DNA of 64,000 bases from Haliclystus octoradiatus. Its lineage: Eukaryota; Cnidaria; Staurozoa; Stauromedusae; Haliclystidae. The DNA lies in the NCBI GenBank assembly GCA_916610825.1, contig OU744446.1, positions 38,540,261-38,604,260 on the forward strand, in the 5' to 3' direction. The notes below the pieces were generated by a model. That model saw nothing but the letters and a program-made list of their open reading frames with translations. It had not been told where the DNA came from and made no database searches. Positions 1 to 13,000 of the stretch are shown piece by piece (the stretch's first letter is position 1; the number at the start of each line of letters is the position of its first letter). A program made the position numbers and the translations under genes.

Positions 1-3000
1 ACATATTAGACGGGATCTTAGACGCTTGCATTCCACACCTCTATCTAAACGAAAACCTCGGCGAAGATCATTTCAACGTGGTGCAACACTCGATTTAACT
101 AATCAACATAGGTTTCATAGTTCAAGTATTGGGTCACCTAACGGAATGTTACCTTCAAAATATAATAATAATTCATGGAATAATATGAATGGAGGAGATA
201 CAAGTTTAAATGGTATTTGTGAACATAATAATTCAAGTTTCGATTTAGTTGATAATGACGACGCACAAAATATTGATATCAATGGAAGAGAAACTGAAGA
301 TTGGAATAGTTTATTAACACGTTTGGAGTGTCAAGCTTTATTTGCAGGGTATGTCATATTTTTAAAAATAATTTTATTCACTATCAATAATTTATGTTTC
401 ATTTTCATCTTATATATTCCTGTTCTATAATTGGATTGCATTTTTTAATCTTTCCTTGCTGTTTAAATGATAAGAAAAAATGTCACAATTAAAATATCTA
501 TATGATGCCTAAGAATCCGTAAAATGTCATTTACGCGATATACTGAATGTTCAGATTGTGATGTTCAGCCGATATGTTTAGACGTGAAACATTATCTGAT
601 TCGTAATTGTCTCGATGATTGACAGTTTAAAATGCTTGTTTCCGACTTAAACACCCATAACATGAATTCCTCGTAATGTAGACATCAATCAAACTTGATT
701 ATTAATGCATCTATCAACACAGAACTTACATAATACAAACTTTCCTCTCTGTATCAGTAGAGTCTGAACTGAGAATTCATAATATTAGTCCTACTTTTGA
801 CGATAAAACTAAGTGGTATCAATTATATGCTCTCTTGAGTCTGTAATTTTGAAAGTTTTGAAAAATATTTGTTAATTTTCTAATTTTCTCAAATCGTATG
901 ATTGTTTCTGATTTTGTAAAGGATTGACCTACATTCATATATGGTTGTATTATCGATTGTTTGAAATTTAAAATAGCTGCTTTCAATGCTATCATAATAG
1001 ACTTTTATGATTGAGCTTTCATCCTATTCTTGGCACCTCTGTTTACTTTACTCCGTGGGAAGACACGTTTTCAGAGTATACTTCAAAAAGAAGAGCGCAA
1101 CCGTTCAACATTAAATAATAGATCGCGGTCCCATTGTTTGAATTATTTCAGACCATGATTACATTGCGAGTGAAGGGGGGCTATACTCATCTCAAAGCCC
1201 CATCATTGTTTAATTTCGCTTCTGTATAGATGCAAGGACCAATGTAACTATTGAAGATAGCTCCCTTTTTAAATATCGTATAATTATTGTCTTTTTAACC
1301 CTTATTGAGTGACCAGAACCATTGTTCGTTTCACATATATGTGGTTCGTTTTTCTCTGGTCGTCCTTACAGGTTTATATTTTATTTTTAGTTGTTGTTTT
1401 TTTCAAAATATTTCCATGATTAGTAACAACACCTTCATTTATGACTTAACATTAATTTAACGTAACTTTGTCCATTTTTAGAAATCGCAATTTACGTTTC
1501 GTTTGGCAGCAAATCAATGCATATCAACCGGACCTACTCCAAACTTTTGAAGAATTTTTAAAAAGTGTCGCAGAAGAAATTCAACAAACATACGTCAAAT
1601 TCCAAGAATTGGAATCCACTCTTAACAGGTGACTATCATTTATTACTAAAATATATGATATACAGTAACAAATATCAAATTATACACAGTAATACCAATT
1701 AATATAATCTTAAAACAAAATTAAGAGCCAATGCTTATGTTGACGTTCAATTTCTTCCCAATGAGACTTTTGAAACTTGTCCGTCTGGAAACCTCCTTCA
1801 TTCGTTTTATAACAAGTTGAAAAGTGTTTTAGCTAGATTACCCGCATGTGTGTTTGATGAGACCTAATAAGCTTGACCCTTCTATAGGCGGTCTTAGTTC
1901 AAAGATTCAATCGAATCTAATATATTAGTCATTCAGAGCAATGGTAAAGTTATCACTGTGACACACACGAACATCCGCAATGTTATAGATAGTTTGAATT
2001 TTTGATAAGAATAAATTGCATTCAAAGATCTATAAGAATCATTTTAATCAATTGGCAATTTCAAAACATAATTATTCCATATATGCACAAGTCGTAGTTA
2101 ATTAATAGGAAGGGGCAGTAATGAGTTTTATATCTATAACGCAACTTACCACTGAAAAACTCCTCTTCGTATGTCATCAAGATAACCAGTCATCTTGTCA
2201 AGTTTTTCAAGTTTAGTTATTTCTTTATCTCATTCAGTAAAACCGATCAACACGATCGTGATCTAGCCTCTGTTTATGATGAAATGGAACACATGCTTAC
2301 ACGTGAAAGAGAGGTCATGCAAGCAAAGGTACTATATAAAATTTAAATAAACCAGAATGAACTATTATAAATTACCTCTATTTAGCAATCACCTGTTGAG
2401 AATGGTCATTTGATCAAATTTTGTATAGTTATTTTTCTATTTACAATTCAGTTTGCTGAACGTGAAGAAAAAAATCGCACAGAATCAAACCGATTACTCG
2501 AACGAAAAGAAGTTGAAAGAACAGATGCTATCAAACAAAAAACGGAGGTAAATAAATGTAAAGGAGTGTTATACAGATCTTAATCTCAATATGATATTTA
2601 TAAGACCATTGTTATTTTCACGCTTTTCTCGTTTTTCCATCAGATCGAAGATCGTCTTCATTTGTTAATTGATGAATTAAACGATTCAAAATCTTCTGAA
2701 GAACGAGTAAGCTGTTTTCTCAAATTATAATCAATTGCATTGTCAACTATTTAGCTCTATATATGGCTAGGCTAACAACATCTGTCTTACGGTAAAAATA
2801 TTTAGATGATTTTTTTTGTTTAATTAGCTTTCCAGGCAGCTACAACATGCTCTTGGTACGGAATATAATACACGGAAAGAAAATAAAATTTTACGGCAGG
2901 TATTGAAAGCTTTTTATGGCTTATTTTGTTACTCCGAAACCTTTACACTTTTCCTAATTAAGACACGTAGAACGAGGGGTGAAAGTAATATAATCGCAGG

Positions 3001-6000
3001 GAGCATTTAAATAATTAAGAATAAACTAGCAGGTAGCAATCTTTTTACAAAATTGTAGCATATCAAGTACATTTACAATCTTTTAATTTGTAAATAATTT
3101 TAAATAATTTGTAAATGATATAGTAATAGTAATAGTTTCAGATTTATTAATTTGTAAATGATATAGTAATAGTAATAGTTTCAGATTTTTTATGGTTTGT
3201 ATTTTTACGTTGCTTCTATTATAATAATCAATGCCTTTACCACATCTCGTGATCCCTGTTCATGATTGCGCTTCAATGATAACTTATTTATTTGAATGTT
3301 GGCTACATGAAATTTAAGCAGAGTTAAACCCCACCACCACCAATGACATATGGAATACTTTTGAGCCTGCGACTCCTTTTATTTAATGTTTAAGTTCCTA
3401 CATATTGTTAATTGATATCAAGAATAACAAAAACTTGCATACAATAGAGACGGTCATTTAGAGAAAAATAAGACTAGCTATTTTCCAAATGCTAAGACTT
3501 TCACGATCTTGAATATTGTACCTGCAAATAGTTCTACTGTTAAAATCATAATGCGATTGTGATCGTTCGCCCCAACATACCCCCATTTTATTGATCCCAT
3601 TGCGGGGTACATTCCCTAATATCTAGACTTGCGGCTGCGTAATTGCGCGTTTACAACAAGCTATATATGTCTATTGCTGTTCAATGCCTTATGGCAGCAG
3701 CATCTATTGACTGATTGTCTGCAATGCCGGCGTGTTCCTTAAACTTATTTTTTTCTTGTAGGAAAACGATATGTTGCATGCGAAATTAAACGATAGCAAA
3801 CGAACCGTCATGGATATACAAGATCAATGTACTAATGTCAGATCGATTCTAGATACTGACAAACAAAATTATAGAAGGTAAGGATTTAATCTGGATAATT
3901 AATTCAAAAAATGTAGACGGTTTCGCCCTACCGAAGGCACCCGTACCACTCCTCTATTTCTAGTTGAGTGGCTTTTTCGCTGAGAGGAATGATTTTAAAC
4001 GCTCTTTGTTGATCTCAGCCGCGACACTGCAGATCAATTTCAACAGATTTCATGGCAGATAGGTCTCGATTGTCAATGCGCAACGATGCGCCGCAGCTAC
4101 TCATATGCAATTCCATCTGGACCATTCCATCCGCCATCCTCAGATGGTACTCATTTGATGTTTCAGATAAAGTCAATAAAGGCTGAGTTGATCTCCAGGG
4201 GATTTGAATCACAGTCGATCAGATATGATCCGATCTGAAGTTCGGCTGCTCTGCCATCTGAGCTAAATCGATCGTTAATTCGATCTTCTTCACAAGTAGA
4301 TTTAATAATAAAATTACTTACTATAGTTCGAAGTTCAAATGTACTAATTTCCTACTTTTTATCTTTCTAAATATTCTGTTTCAAAGCTAACTTCCTGTAG
4401 AATAATATGTCATACAGGGATGTTTTATTAAGGAAGACAGAAGGTCATTTATATTAAATATCTAGCCCAAACGGAGAATGGGAATCAAACCAACAATTAG
4501 ATATTAATATTATGTAGGTTTAATTATTAAAAATCGAAACGCTGTCAGTAAAACGTCACACAGAGACCCATATTGCACAGAAAGTGTTTAATATTTGTAT
4601 AATGTTGACCGGGATATTGACTGCACGTACTTACTAATAAAAAGGTAAATGGTAGTAAAGAAAGACTCTCGTGACGCTGTTCGATTTCTAGAGTGTCTCT
4701 TTTTGCTAAGAGCAATGATTGTAAACGGTCTTTCTTGATCTCAGTCGCGACACTGCAGATCAACTTAATATCAACAGATTTCACGGCAGATACATAGGCC
4801 TCGATTGTCAGTGCGTAGCGATACACTGCAGCTATTCATAATGCAATTCCTTCTGGGTCATTCTGAGTTGACCTTTGGGGATTTGAACCACAGTCGACTA
4901 GATATGACCAAATATGAAGCCCGGTTGCTCCGTCATATGAGCTGCCCCTCTCTAATTAATTTATAATGTGTATATGTAATAATTGAATGTATGTAATTAT
5001 TTTGAATGTAGATGTTTGAGGCGTTACCAAGATGTCCTAGAAGAGAAAGAATTTCTAGATGTAAATCTTTCTCAAATGTCAAGCGAACTGTCTGAATTAA
5101 GGTAGGGTTTATAATAGAATATTATTACACAATATTTATTTCTGATATTACAGGCCTATGTTATATACATGCAAGCCCTAGGTCTACATTGAAGCATGTA
5201 TTTTATAGTCGTATAAAGGCTCTATTAATGTTTGTAAAGGAGACGAGGGAGGGGCGTGATCTCGTTTCGCATGTTGTAGAAATTGCCAAAATCACATTTC
5301 ATGAAAATATTATTCACTACCCTCTCTGCTATTTCTATTCTACGTAAGCTGTAATCAATAATCATACCATATTAAACTGTATATTTGTTCACACAAATGC
5401 AGTGAACGATTACAAAATATATTTACAGACACATAATACTGTATCTCCACCAAGCCTAACACCAATAAGATAATCAATCATATTTTATTGTTCTTTCTAT
5501 AATTAGTCGATATGTAATAATTTGATATTATCTTAATTCAATCAGAATGCATCTAATTTATCTCTATATATAGTATAATTATCGTCTTTGAACTAATACT
5601 GATTCAATCATTTGTTTTGATATATTTAGGAATTTAAATAAATCCCTCCAAGACCGTGTCGATAGTGGTTTAAATACAAGTATGTTATGGTCTGAAGAAC
5701 ACATGAGTCCTCCACAATCACCAGATTTATTCATTGAAAAAGATGAAGAACTAATGTTACCCGAGCCTCTTTCACTCCAGAGAGAAGTGACATTAAAAGA
5801 GGTTGGTAATTCAATCAAATAAACTTTCATATCACGTATAGATAGATCATTTAAATCATAGCATAAATCCTTGGCATAAATAATCTTGATTACAATACAT
5901 ATACAGTGTACACGCTTATTTCATTTTTACATTTCTATATTTACTATCAAGGGATTTTTCTTGTTGGACCGAGTACTTGCGTGAAAATCATTCCTGTTCA

Positions 6001-8913
6001 ATTGTGCGACATTTATCCAACAACTGCAGGAAGACCAGTTTTAGCTTTCATCCAATTTTATAAATATACATGGTGGTTTTTTAGTTATTTTTGTTTTATT
6101 ATTCATAAGATGCTGATGCATTTTTTTGCTGTGCATATTTTGTGGGATGTGTGTTGGGGGATGCGCCACTAAGTAAAGATTTCGAGAAAAGACTCAGTCA
6201 ATTTTGAGACGTAGAAATTGCAAAATAATGCAATTTTGAAGGTAATGAAGTACTGAAGCTCCGATTTGTGCATAAACCACGCACATGTTGTCGGACAAAA
6301 TTAGAAATACACCTACCCCCTTCCAAGACATAGCAGGCAGAGCCCAGACTCCATAGGTACTTGAAATCCCAGGAAGCCACATTGCTCCAACGTAGCGTGG
6401 CCCCATCAAGGGCCAATCTTATGGCATAATGCAATATTTTATTTAAATCCGATCTGTCCTCTTTCAGGAGTTAATGACTAATCTAGATCCACTTCGTGAT
6501 TGTAACCCTTCGAATGTTTCTAAAGTTGTTTTTGTTGGTGACGCTAACGTTGGAAAAACAAGTATCATTCGAAAGATATGCCGCGGGACGTTCCAAGATC
6601 AACGAGTATCAACAACGGGTAATGATTTCAAAATTTGAAGCAGAAATACATTTCAGTTAATCATGAGAGAACACAGTATCTCTTAAACTGGATCGTTCAT
6701 TTTCTTTGTTTCAGTTCCCGATTATGTCTCAAAAAATATTCAAGTTGGCGATCGGACGGTAGCACTACAATTATGGGACACTGTCGGACAAGAAAGGTAA
6801 AATAACTAATACATTTGTACGTGGTCAACTGTTTATAATTCCAATCTTGTATATTATAGAGGGCCACATTACAGAACCAAGATCATATGTTGATGATTGT
6901 TGGCCCTACGACTTCAAATGAAACACACACGCTTCTACTTGGATTGGTTTTTATCTTGCTTTCTGCTGGCTGAGAATACATTATATATTATTTTTCTTTT
7001 CAGATTTAACAGTTTGCCGCCCTCTTACTTTCGAAAAGCAGATGTTGTTGTCTTAATGTACGATATTGTTGATGACCTAACATTTATTAACGTCAAATCG
7101 TGGATCAAAATTATATACGTAAGTAAAGATTAATTACTAACACGTCTAGAATCTGTGTAATAAGAATATGAAGAGCCATAGTCCAATTGAAATGGCAAAC
7201 AGTCACAGGGAGTCACAGGGACATTTTGAATATTACATAGTTATTGGAAATAATCAAGAACTATTAGCATCAGAATACACAAACCGAATTACTATTTCAA
7301 CCCTTGTGTGAACTCTAATTATTGCCCTTTTCCGTTGAGATCCATCAGACCATTTTCGAAATTTGAATTCTGATTTCAGTAAAATATTCTAAACAGATTT
7401 AAGTCAACAATATCTTAAAATGTGCACCAGGACTATTCCCAGTTAAAGCTGTTTGCGAATTGCCAATGATTAATACTTCGTGAGTGTAATTACTGATCGT
7501 AAGTGCTATAGTCTGATATCCATTTTGAATCGAGAATCTGGATAACATCCATAACAACTGTCTCGCATTCACGTCCGTTTCGATAGGAGGGCGAATTCTA
7601 CTTGTTCCAGAACTTGCAGTGGCGTTTTGTATGGCCCATGATGCGAGATTGCCATGCCGTTATATGCTCTTCCCTAACAATCACTGAAACCCCTCAATGG
7701 TCAGTAAATACAAACAGACTTGATGAGGATAAATAATTATTTCCACTGCCAGTGAAAGTTTAACAAGAAGGCTATGAATAAATGAAAATGACTATTTATA
7801 GTCTATATAGATCTTGAGTAAAGCAGTCGCCTGGATAAACGTTCTTTTGTAAATTCCTAAGCTCTGACCAAATGCCACCTTCATTTGGCTACCCCAGCCA
7901 GCATTTAGCTAGCATTTTCGCGAAATTTTCCATCAATTGTTATAAAAATGTCGGCTTCATTTGGCCAGGGCTTTGAGCTATACACTAGCAAAAAGGCTAA
8001 TAATGTACTACTCTCCTATATATCTGGCTGTGAATTCACTGTCTGACGTTTCAATGTTTATAAATGTTGTACAGGATTACGCCAGTGAAGATGTTCTGTT
8101 AGTTCTGGTTGGAAATAAATTAGATTTAGATCACCGAAGACAAGTCAAAATTGAACGAGCTGAAAAGTTATCTAAGGTAAATCTCTTCGAATTGAAGATA
8201 TCTGATAGTAATGATTTCATCGACAGATAAAAATGAATTGATATCTTTGTGATTATATATTTCATTATCTGATGGTTGATGAATTCGAACACGATTTCTG
8301 GGTGAAGCGTATAATCATTGATTATTATAATTTCAGGAGCACGATGCTATATTTGTAGAAACAAGTGCAAAAACTGGAGAAAATGTCGCAAAGTTTTGTC
8401 AATTGATTGCAAGGTATGAGTTGAATTTTGATAATTGCCTTTCACAAAAGGTATCCAACTAAAATGCGTATGGCTCTACTCACGAGGCACGAAGAGTCGA
8501 TCACATCAGACCCTACAATTTCTAGTACTGTATGCGCTAAAAAAGATCGCGCCCTATACTATTTTTACAAATATATGGCACGATAAGAATACGCAACTTG
8601 TATTCATAGTTTAAAACCTTTAATCATCAATGAATCACGCATTGATAAGATTTCTAAATTGTATTTTTACAGAGTGCAAATGCACGCTGAATTTTGCAAA
8701 TTGCTTCATTTTGTCAATTTTGTGAAGCTATACAAATTATTTTTCAGATGCAATGTTAGGCTGCTGTTGTATATCTAATTGAATAATTGTTTTATTTTCA
8801 GCACCATGTTAGAAAACGAAGATACGTTACTGATACGGGAAGCAAGTGTAGATATTCTTAACTTCGACCGACGGAAACCGAAAAGCCGAACCGATAGATG
8901 TTGTACGGGTTAG
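1..8913 (+). CDS. RASEF-like large Rab GTPase, copy 1 (5' end outside window)
   Basis: Partial gene, about 610 codons in 15 exons: 1-348, 1482-1628, 2238-2328, 2452-2547, 2644-2706, 2828-2899, 3762-3877, 5012-5101, 5630-5801, 6468-6618, 6715-6796, 7004-7118, 8075-8176, 8337-8413, 8802-8913 (stop TAG). All junctions are GT-AG and keep frame. The first exon is already open at base 1, so the start and any EF-hands lie upstream. Order: basic/Ser-Asn-rich region, charged coiled coil (exons 2-9), then a Rab-type GTPase. Visible motifs: P-loop GDANVGKTS (6537-6563), WDTVGQER, GNKLD, ETSAK, and a C-terminal RCCTG suited to double geranylgeranylation. Known RASEF/Rab44/CRACR2A proteins are Ca2+-sensing membrane-traffic Rabs. 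Odd: switch I reads TTVPDY where the family has TIGVDF, and the G3 motif has Val for Ala. AATAAA follows at 9286. Family assignment is firm; orthology to one vertebrate member is not. Confidence 0.88.
349..1481 (+). other. Intron of RASEF-like copy 1, no recognised content
   Basis: AT-rich intron between the first visible exon and the first coiled-coil exon. I find no open frame, repeat family or RNA gene in it. The introns 1629-2237 and 2900-3761 of the same gene are similar, apart from a short direct duplication in the second. Confidence 0.7.
3106..3188. repeat. 43-bp direct duplication
   Basis: A segment beginning AATTTGTAAATGATATAG and containing two TAGTAA repeats occurs twice in a row with period 43, inside an intron of RASEF-like copy 1. 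The copies are almost identical, which suggests a recent local duplication. Confidence 0.8.
3911..4269 (-). repeat. tRNA-derived SINE (SINE-A), copy 1
   Basis: On the minus strand the element starts with a tRNA-like head (GATTTAGCTCAGATGGCAGA, then a B-box-like stretch near GTGATTCAAATCCCC). It continues through a body of about 270 bp and ends near GGCGAAACCGTCTACAT. It matches the plus-strand copies at 27206 and 32083 almost end to end. It lies in the intron 3878-5011 of RASEF-like copy 1, antisense to the gene. Confidence 0.9.
4640..4943 (-). repeat. SINE-A, copy 2 (diverged)
   Basis: A second, older minus-strand copy of SINE-A lies about 370 bp downstream of the first and in the same orientation. 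The tRNA-like head, the segment around GACACTGCAGATCAA and the central segment are recognisable. The 3' tail is degraded and substitutions are frequent. Confidence 0.8.
7119..8074 (+). other. Intron of RASEF-like copy 1 with a short terminal-repeat remnant
   Basis: No gene is seen. Around 7865-7975 two short copies of a TTCATTTGGC-type segment surround an AT-rich core, possibly a small worn MITE. The rest is unremarkable AT-rich sequence. Confidence 0.4.
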
Positions 8914-9285
8914 AAATATATCGCTGCGATTAAATTTAATACATATACACACAGATATCAATTTATAGTTTATTAATAATTAGAAGTAATGAAATTATAT
9001 AAATATGTATATATTTTTTTACAACTGTACAAAGTTTTAATTATTATTTTTCATTATTATTTGCAATCAAATTATTTATTTTCATATCATAAACTATTTA
9101 TAAAGAGAGTCGTTTCTATGGCACCCAATTTGTGCTCGTGGAATGTATTCGTCAGTAATGGTATTAAAAAAATGAGAAACATTGTATTTTAATCTTTACG
9201 TTTTTGTATGACATCATTGTACAATCATTACATGAATTAAAACATTTTTTTGAGAAATTGAAAATTATTTTTTTATTATTTTTCA

Positions 9286-9291
9286 AATAAA
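9286..9291 (+). terminator. Polyadenylation signal of RASEF-like copy 1
   Basis: AATAAA about 370 bp after the TAG stop, in T- and A-rich sequence, before the promoter-like DNA of the next gene begins. Confidence 0.55.
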
Positions 9292-9699
9292 AAAATATCA
9301 ATTAATATAAGAGTATATGTGTTTTTTATCCTCAAATAGGCGTTTTGTATCACGTTTTTATTCTCAAGACTTCTACCAACCAATTAAACTGAAATTTTAT
9401 CATAATGAAACCAAAATTGCGTCGTACAGAATTCATTTTAAAAGTATTACATTTATTGTCAATTTTGAAGTGCTTACTATACTTTTAGGCTGCTATATTT
9501 GAAGAAAACTGACTTGTTTACACAGCTTCGCGAGGTTTAACTTAATATAATAGCGCACAATACATTACCCCGTTTTGACGTACGTTTAGAATTTCTGGAC
9601 CACTAAATCTACTACGATTTGATAGTGAAAGACAGCATAGAAATTGCAGAATATTTTTCCCACCTCAAAATGTTCCCTATTGTTCAAGGTAACAATTGA

Positions 9700-10000
9700 T
9701 CAACAATTTAAAACAGCCCGACGGCACTTCCTTGTTGAGCAACATTGTGCGACGCAAGTAATAATTTGCCGCGACGGGGAATTATGTATGACGTCATTTT
9801 TTGCAAAAGGCATTTTGATTGGCTATTGATGATATAAGTGGATATAGCTGTCAATCAAAGTAACATTTTATGTCTCGCCCATCAATCAAAATATTGCCGC
9901 ATTGAGGCAGAAAATGAACAGTCAATTGTTTTGATGCAAACTTTCATTAACCACGATGTTATCATGAATATTTCAACAACCACAAGTTCGTTACAAAATC
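9700..10000 (+). promoter_or_regulatory. Promoter and 5' UTR of RASEF copy 2, with CRE and inverted CCAAT
   Basis: Relatively GC-rich sequence just upstream of the start codon. A perfect palindromic CRE, TGACGTCA, lies at 9789-9796, and ATTGGCT (inverted CCAAT) lies at 9818-9824, about 20 bp downstream. This is a common promoter pairing. The transcription start itself cannot be placed. Only about 1.1 kb separates the upstream stop from this start codon. Confidence 0.45.
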
Positions 10001-13000
10001 ATGGATTTGAGTGGTTATAACGAAGATGAAGTTAAAACTGTGCTAGAGGAAAAAGCCACAGAATTATTTAAATTATGCGATAGAGATGGAAACAATTATT
10101 TGACTAAAGATGATTTATTTGAACTTACAAGAGAGCTTGGTTTAACTCCTGACCAAGTTGACGATGCATTTGATAAACTCGATACCGATGGGAATAAATT
10201 TTTAACTTTAGATGAATTTGTTGAGGGATTTAGTATTTTTCTTGGTGTCCATACAGAACAAGAAGCTGACCCTGAGCTCTTGGAGCAGCTAGGAAGGTCT
10301 AAAGAACTCTTTCAATTATGCGATGCAGACGGCAAGGGGTATGTTACGGAGAAGGATTTACTGAGGTTAAATTCAGCTCTTGGATTAAATAATGAAGAAA
10401 TATCACAGATATTTTACCAATTAGATGATGACCATAATGGTTTTTTAACATTATATGAATTCTCGCAAGGATTTAGTGGTTTTGTTAAAAAATCAGAGAC
10501 TCTTGAATCAGATGTAGGCCTAATAAATGGTTCGCAACCGAAAGTAAACGGTGCAAACAATATCGAAGAACATAAAGAAGTTTTAGAATATACAACTGGA
10601 ATTACTAAGAATAAAAACTACACATCTGTAAGTTCTGAAGTTAAAGATTTATTGGAATCAGTTGGTTCAGATTTAATAACGGAGTAAGTATATAAAGACA
10701 TATATTACAGTTGGTTTATTAATTATTAATTTGTTATCATCTTGGAAATTTCATGTTCATTTCAATTCTCGTTTATTGTGAACAGTTTTATAAACATTTG
10801 GATTTTATTTTTGTATCTTTTAAATTACTGTTAGGGTAGACAAACAAATCGCAAACATTTGACAGTCTGATTCTGATTGTATTTTTGACCGGCTGAGACA
10901 TCCGTTGTGTTTATTTTGACAGGTTTCTTGAGAACACGTGTTACTATAGTATATTGATAGCTCATACACCTGTAAAAATATAGTCTGAGTTTATCTCACT
11001 GATGTAGATAGGCCCATTCAAAGAAAATCATTTTAAGTTTGCATATTTTCCTTCCCTGCTGATACCATTCCCGTTCCCAACCAATACAGTAAGACTTCAA
11101 AAATTTGAAAATTGCAACAGTTAAAGCCTGGGTCTATTACTATAAATAATAGGAGTTTGGAATCTTTTCAACACACCCTTAATCCCATTCATAAGCAAGA
11201 TTTTACTTTTATTATTTCACCTTTTGGACTTTCAATCTTTAAGTCCTCAAATTCAGTTGATAAATATTGATTTCACAATCCTTCATAGTAAGTCTTCATA
11301 TTTTGACAATAATTTGATCTAGGCAGTTTTGTCCCGCCAAAAGGACCAACCCCCTAGAACAGAACAAGGTCTAGAAGACATAATGGGAGTTGAGAGCTGG
11401 ATGCTAGCTCTTTCGTATTGTGTTTGGTCACTGGTTTGGTTTGAACTGATAATCCCTTCAAGCTTGATATCTATGTACCCAGGAGGGGGTAGGCTATACA
11501 TTATTATGCCACAACTTTTTTTCAGTGGACCTAAATTGTGGCCTTGCTACGGTACAGTAATAATTATAATTTATTTTGACATCTATTAATTATTAAAGGC
11601 CTTCTGAATGCAAGACAGAAAGAACTTGTCAAGACACTATTAAAGTATTACCCCTTGTTCCACTCTTCTCTTCCCGAAATATTGGGATTCAAATCACCCA
11701 GAGTTCATTTTAGCCTTGAATTTATCTAGAACATCAAATGAATAAGCTACCATCTTCTGATGACGGATGAAATGGTCCAGAGGGAATTGCATTTATGAAA
11801 TGATGTGGCGTAATGCTGTACATTGATACTCGAGGCTTGTCTGCCGTGATTTATGCTGAAATTGATCTGCAGTGTCAAAACTGATATCAGCAAAGAGTAT
11901 TTACAACCATTGCTCTTAGCGAATAGAGCCACTCATCTAAAAATAGAAGAGTTATACTTCAGTAGGGCGATACTGTCTCGATTACTTTCTCTACATTACA
12001 TAAAACATCCTTGTTAGTTAGATTATGTTGCTGGTAGATTCTGATCCCATGAGATCTGCATGCAAGATGAACATCAGACTGCTCACTCACTGAGTTTCCA
12101 ATTTACATACCATACAAGTATGCAGGTAGGCTCAGAGCCATCTATTTACAAGAGTTTGGATACTCTTTCATGTGCCGCTCTTGGCTCCCATTGGACAGAT
12201 GTCAGTCACATGATTTTATGGACGCCATTAGAAAACATTTTGTTCAAAAGCAAACCTCGTAAATGATTAAATACGAAAATGGCAATTTTCGAACCCCAAA
12301 GCTTCGTGTCCCAACCATGGTTTGTAAATTATAGAGATGACACGGGTGCTATAAAACTCACACCTAAAATGATCAAGGTGTGCTATCGCACAACATCAGA
12401 TGATTGTTATCATAACAACATGTGTCATGACAATCAGTTGTCATGGCAACACAAATTTATTCTTTTTGACATCACATTTGCTAGTAAATCCTATTTCGAA
12501 GGAATGGAGCATACTCTCTGTTCAAATAATTGTCCAGCAAGATATAACATTATAATAGTAGATTGAAGTTCATTGAATAATAAATAATAACAAATAAAAC
12601 AGGAAATTGAAATGAGATTAAAATATGTCATCAGAATCATCACTATAATGAATTGCGAAAAAATACAGCTTTTTCTAAACATTTTGGGTGTGCGCAGGGG
12701 TGGCACAAGGATTTCCCCGACGAGGGGCTGGCATCCCCGACAGGGGGCTATACCAAATTTCCATGTTACATAGAAACAATTTGGCAATAGTCTCTAATAC
12801 TGGAATGGAGCTAATTCCTATTGTTTTTTACGAAATATGTTAAAAAAAATTCCCAGACAGAAATTTAGTCTTCCCTGACGGGGGGCTGAGCATCCTCGAC
12901 GAGGGATGGCTGTAGCCCCCTGTCCTCCCTCTTGTGCCACCCCTGGGTGTGCGATCAATCGCACGCGTTGGAGTGTCTAGGCGTGCGCATGGGATCGCAC

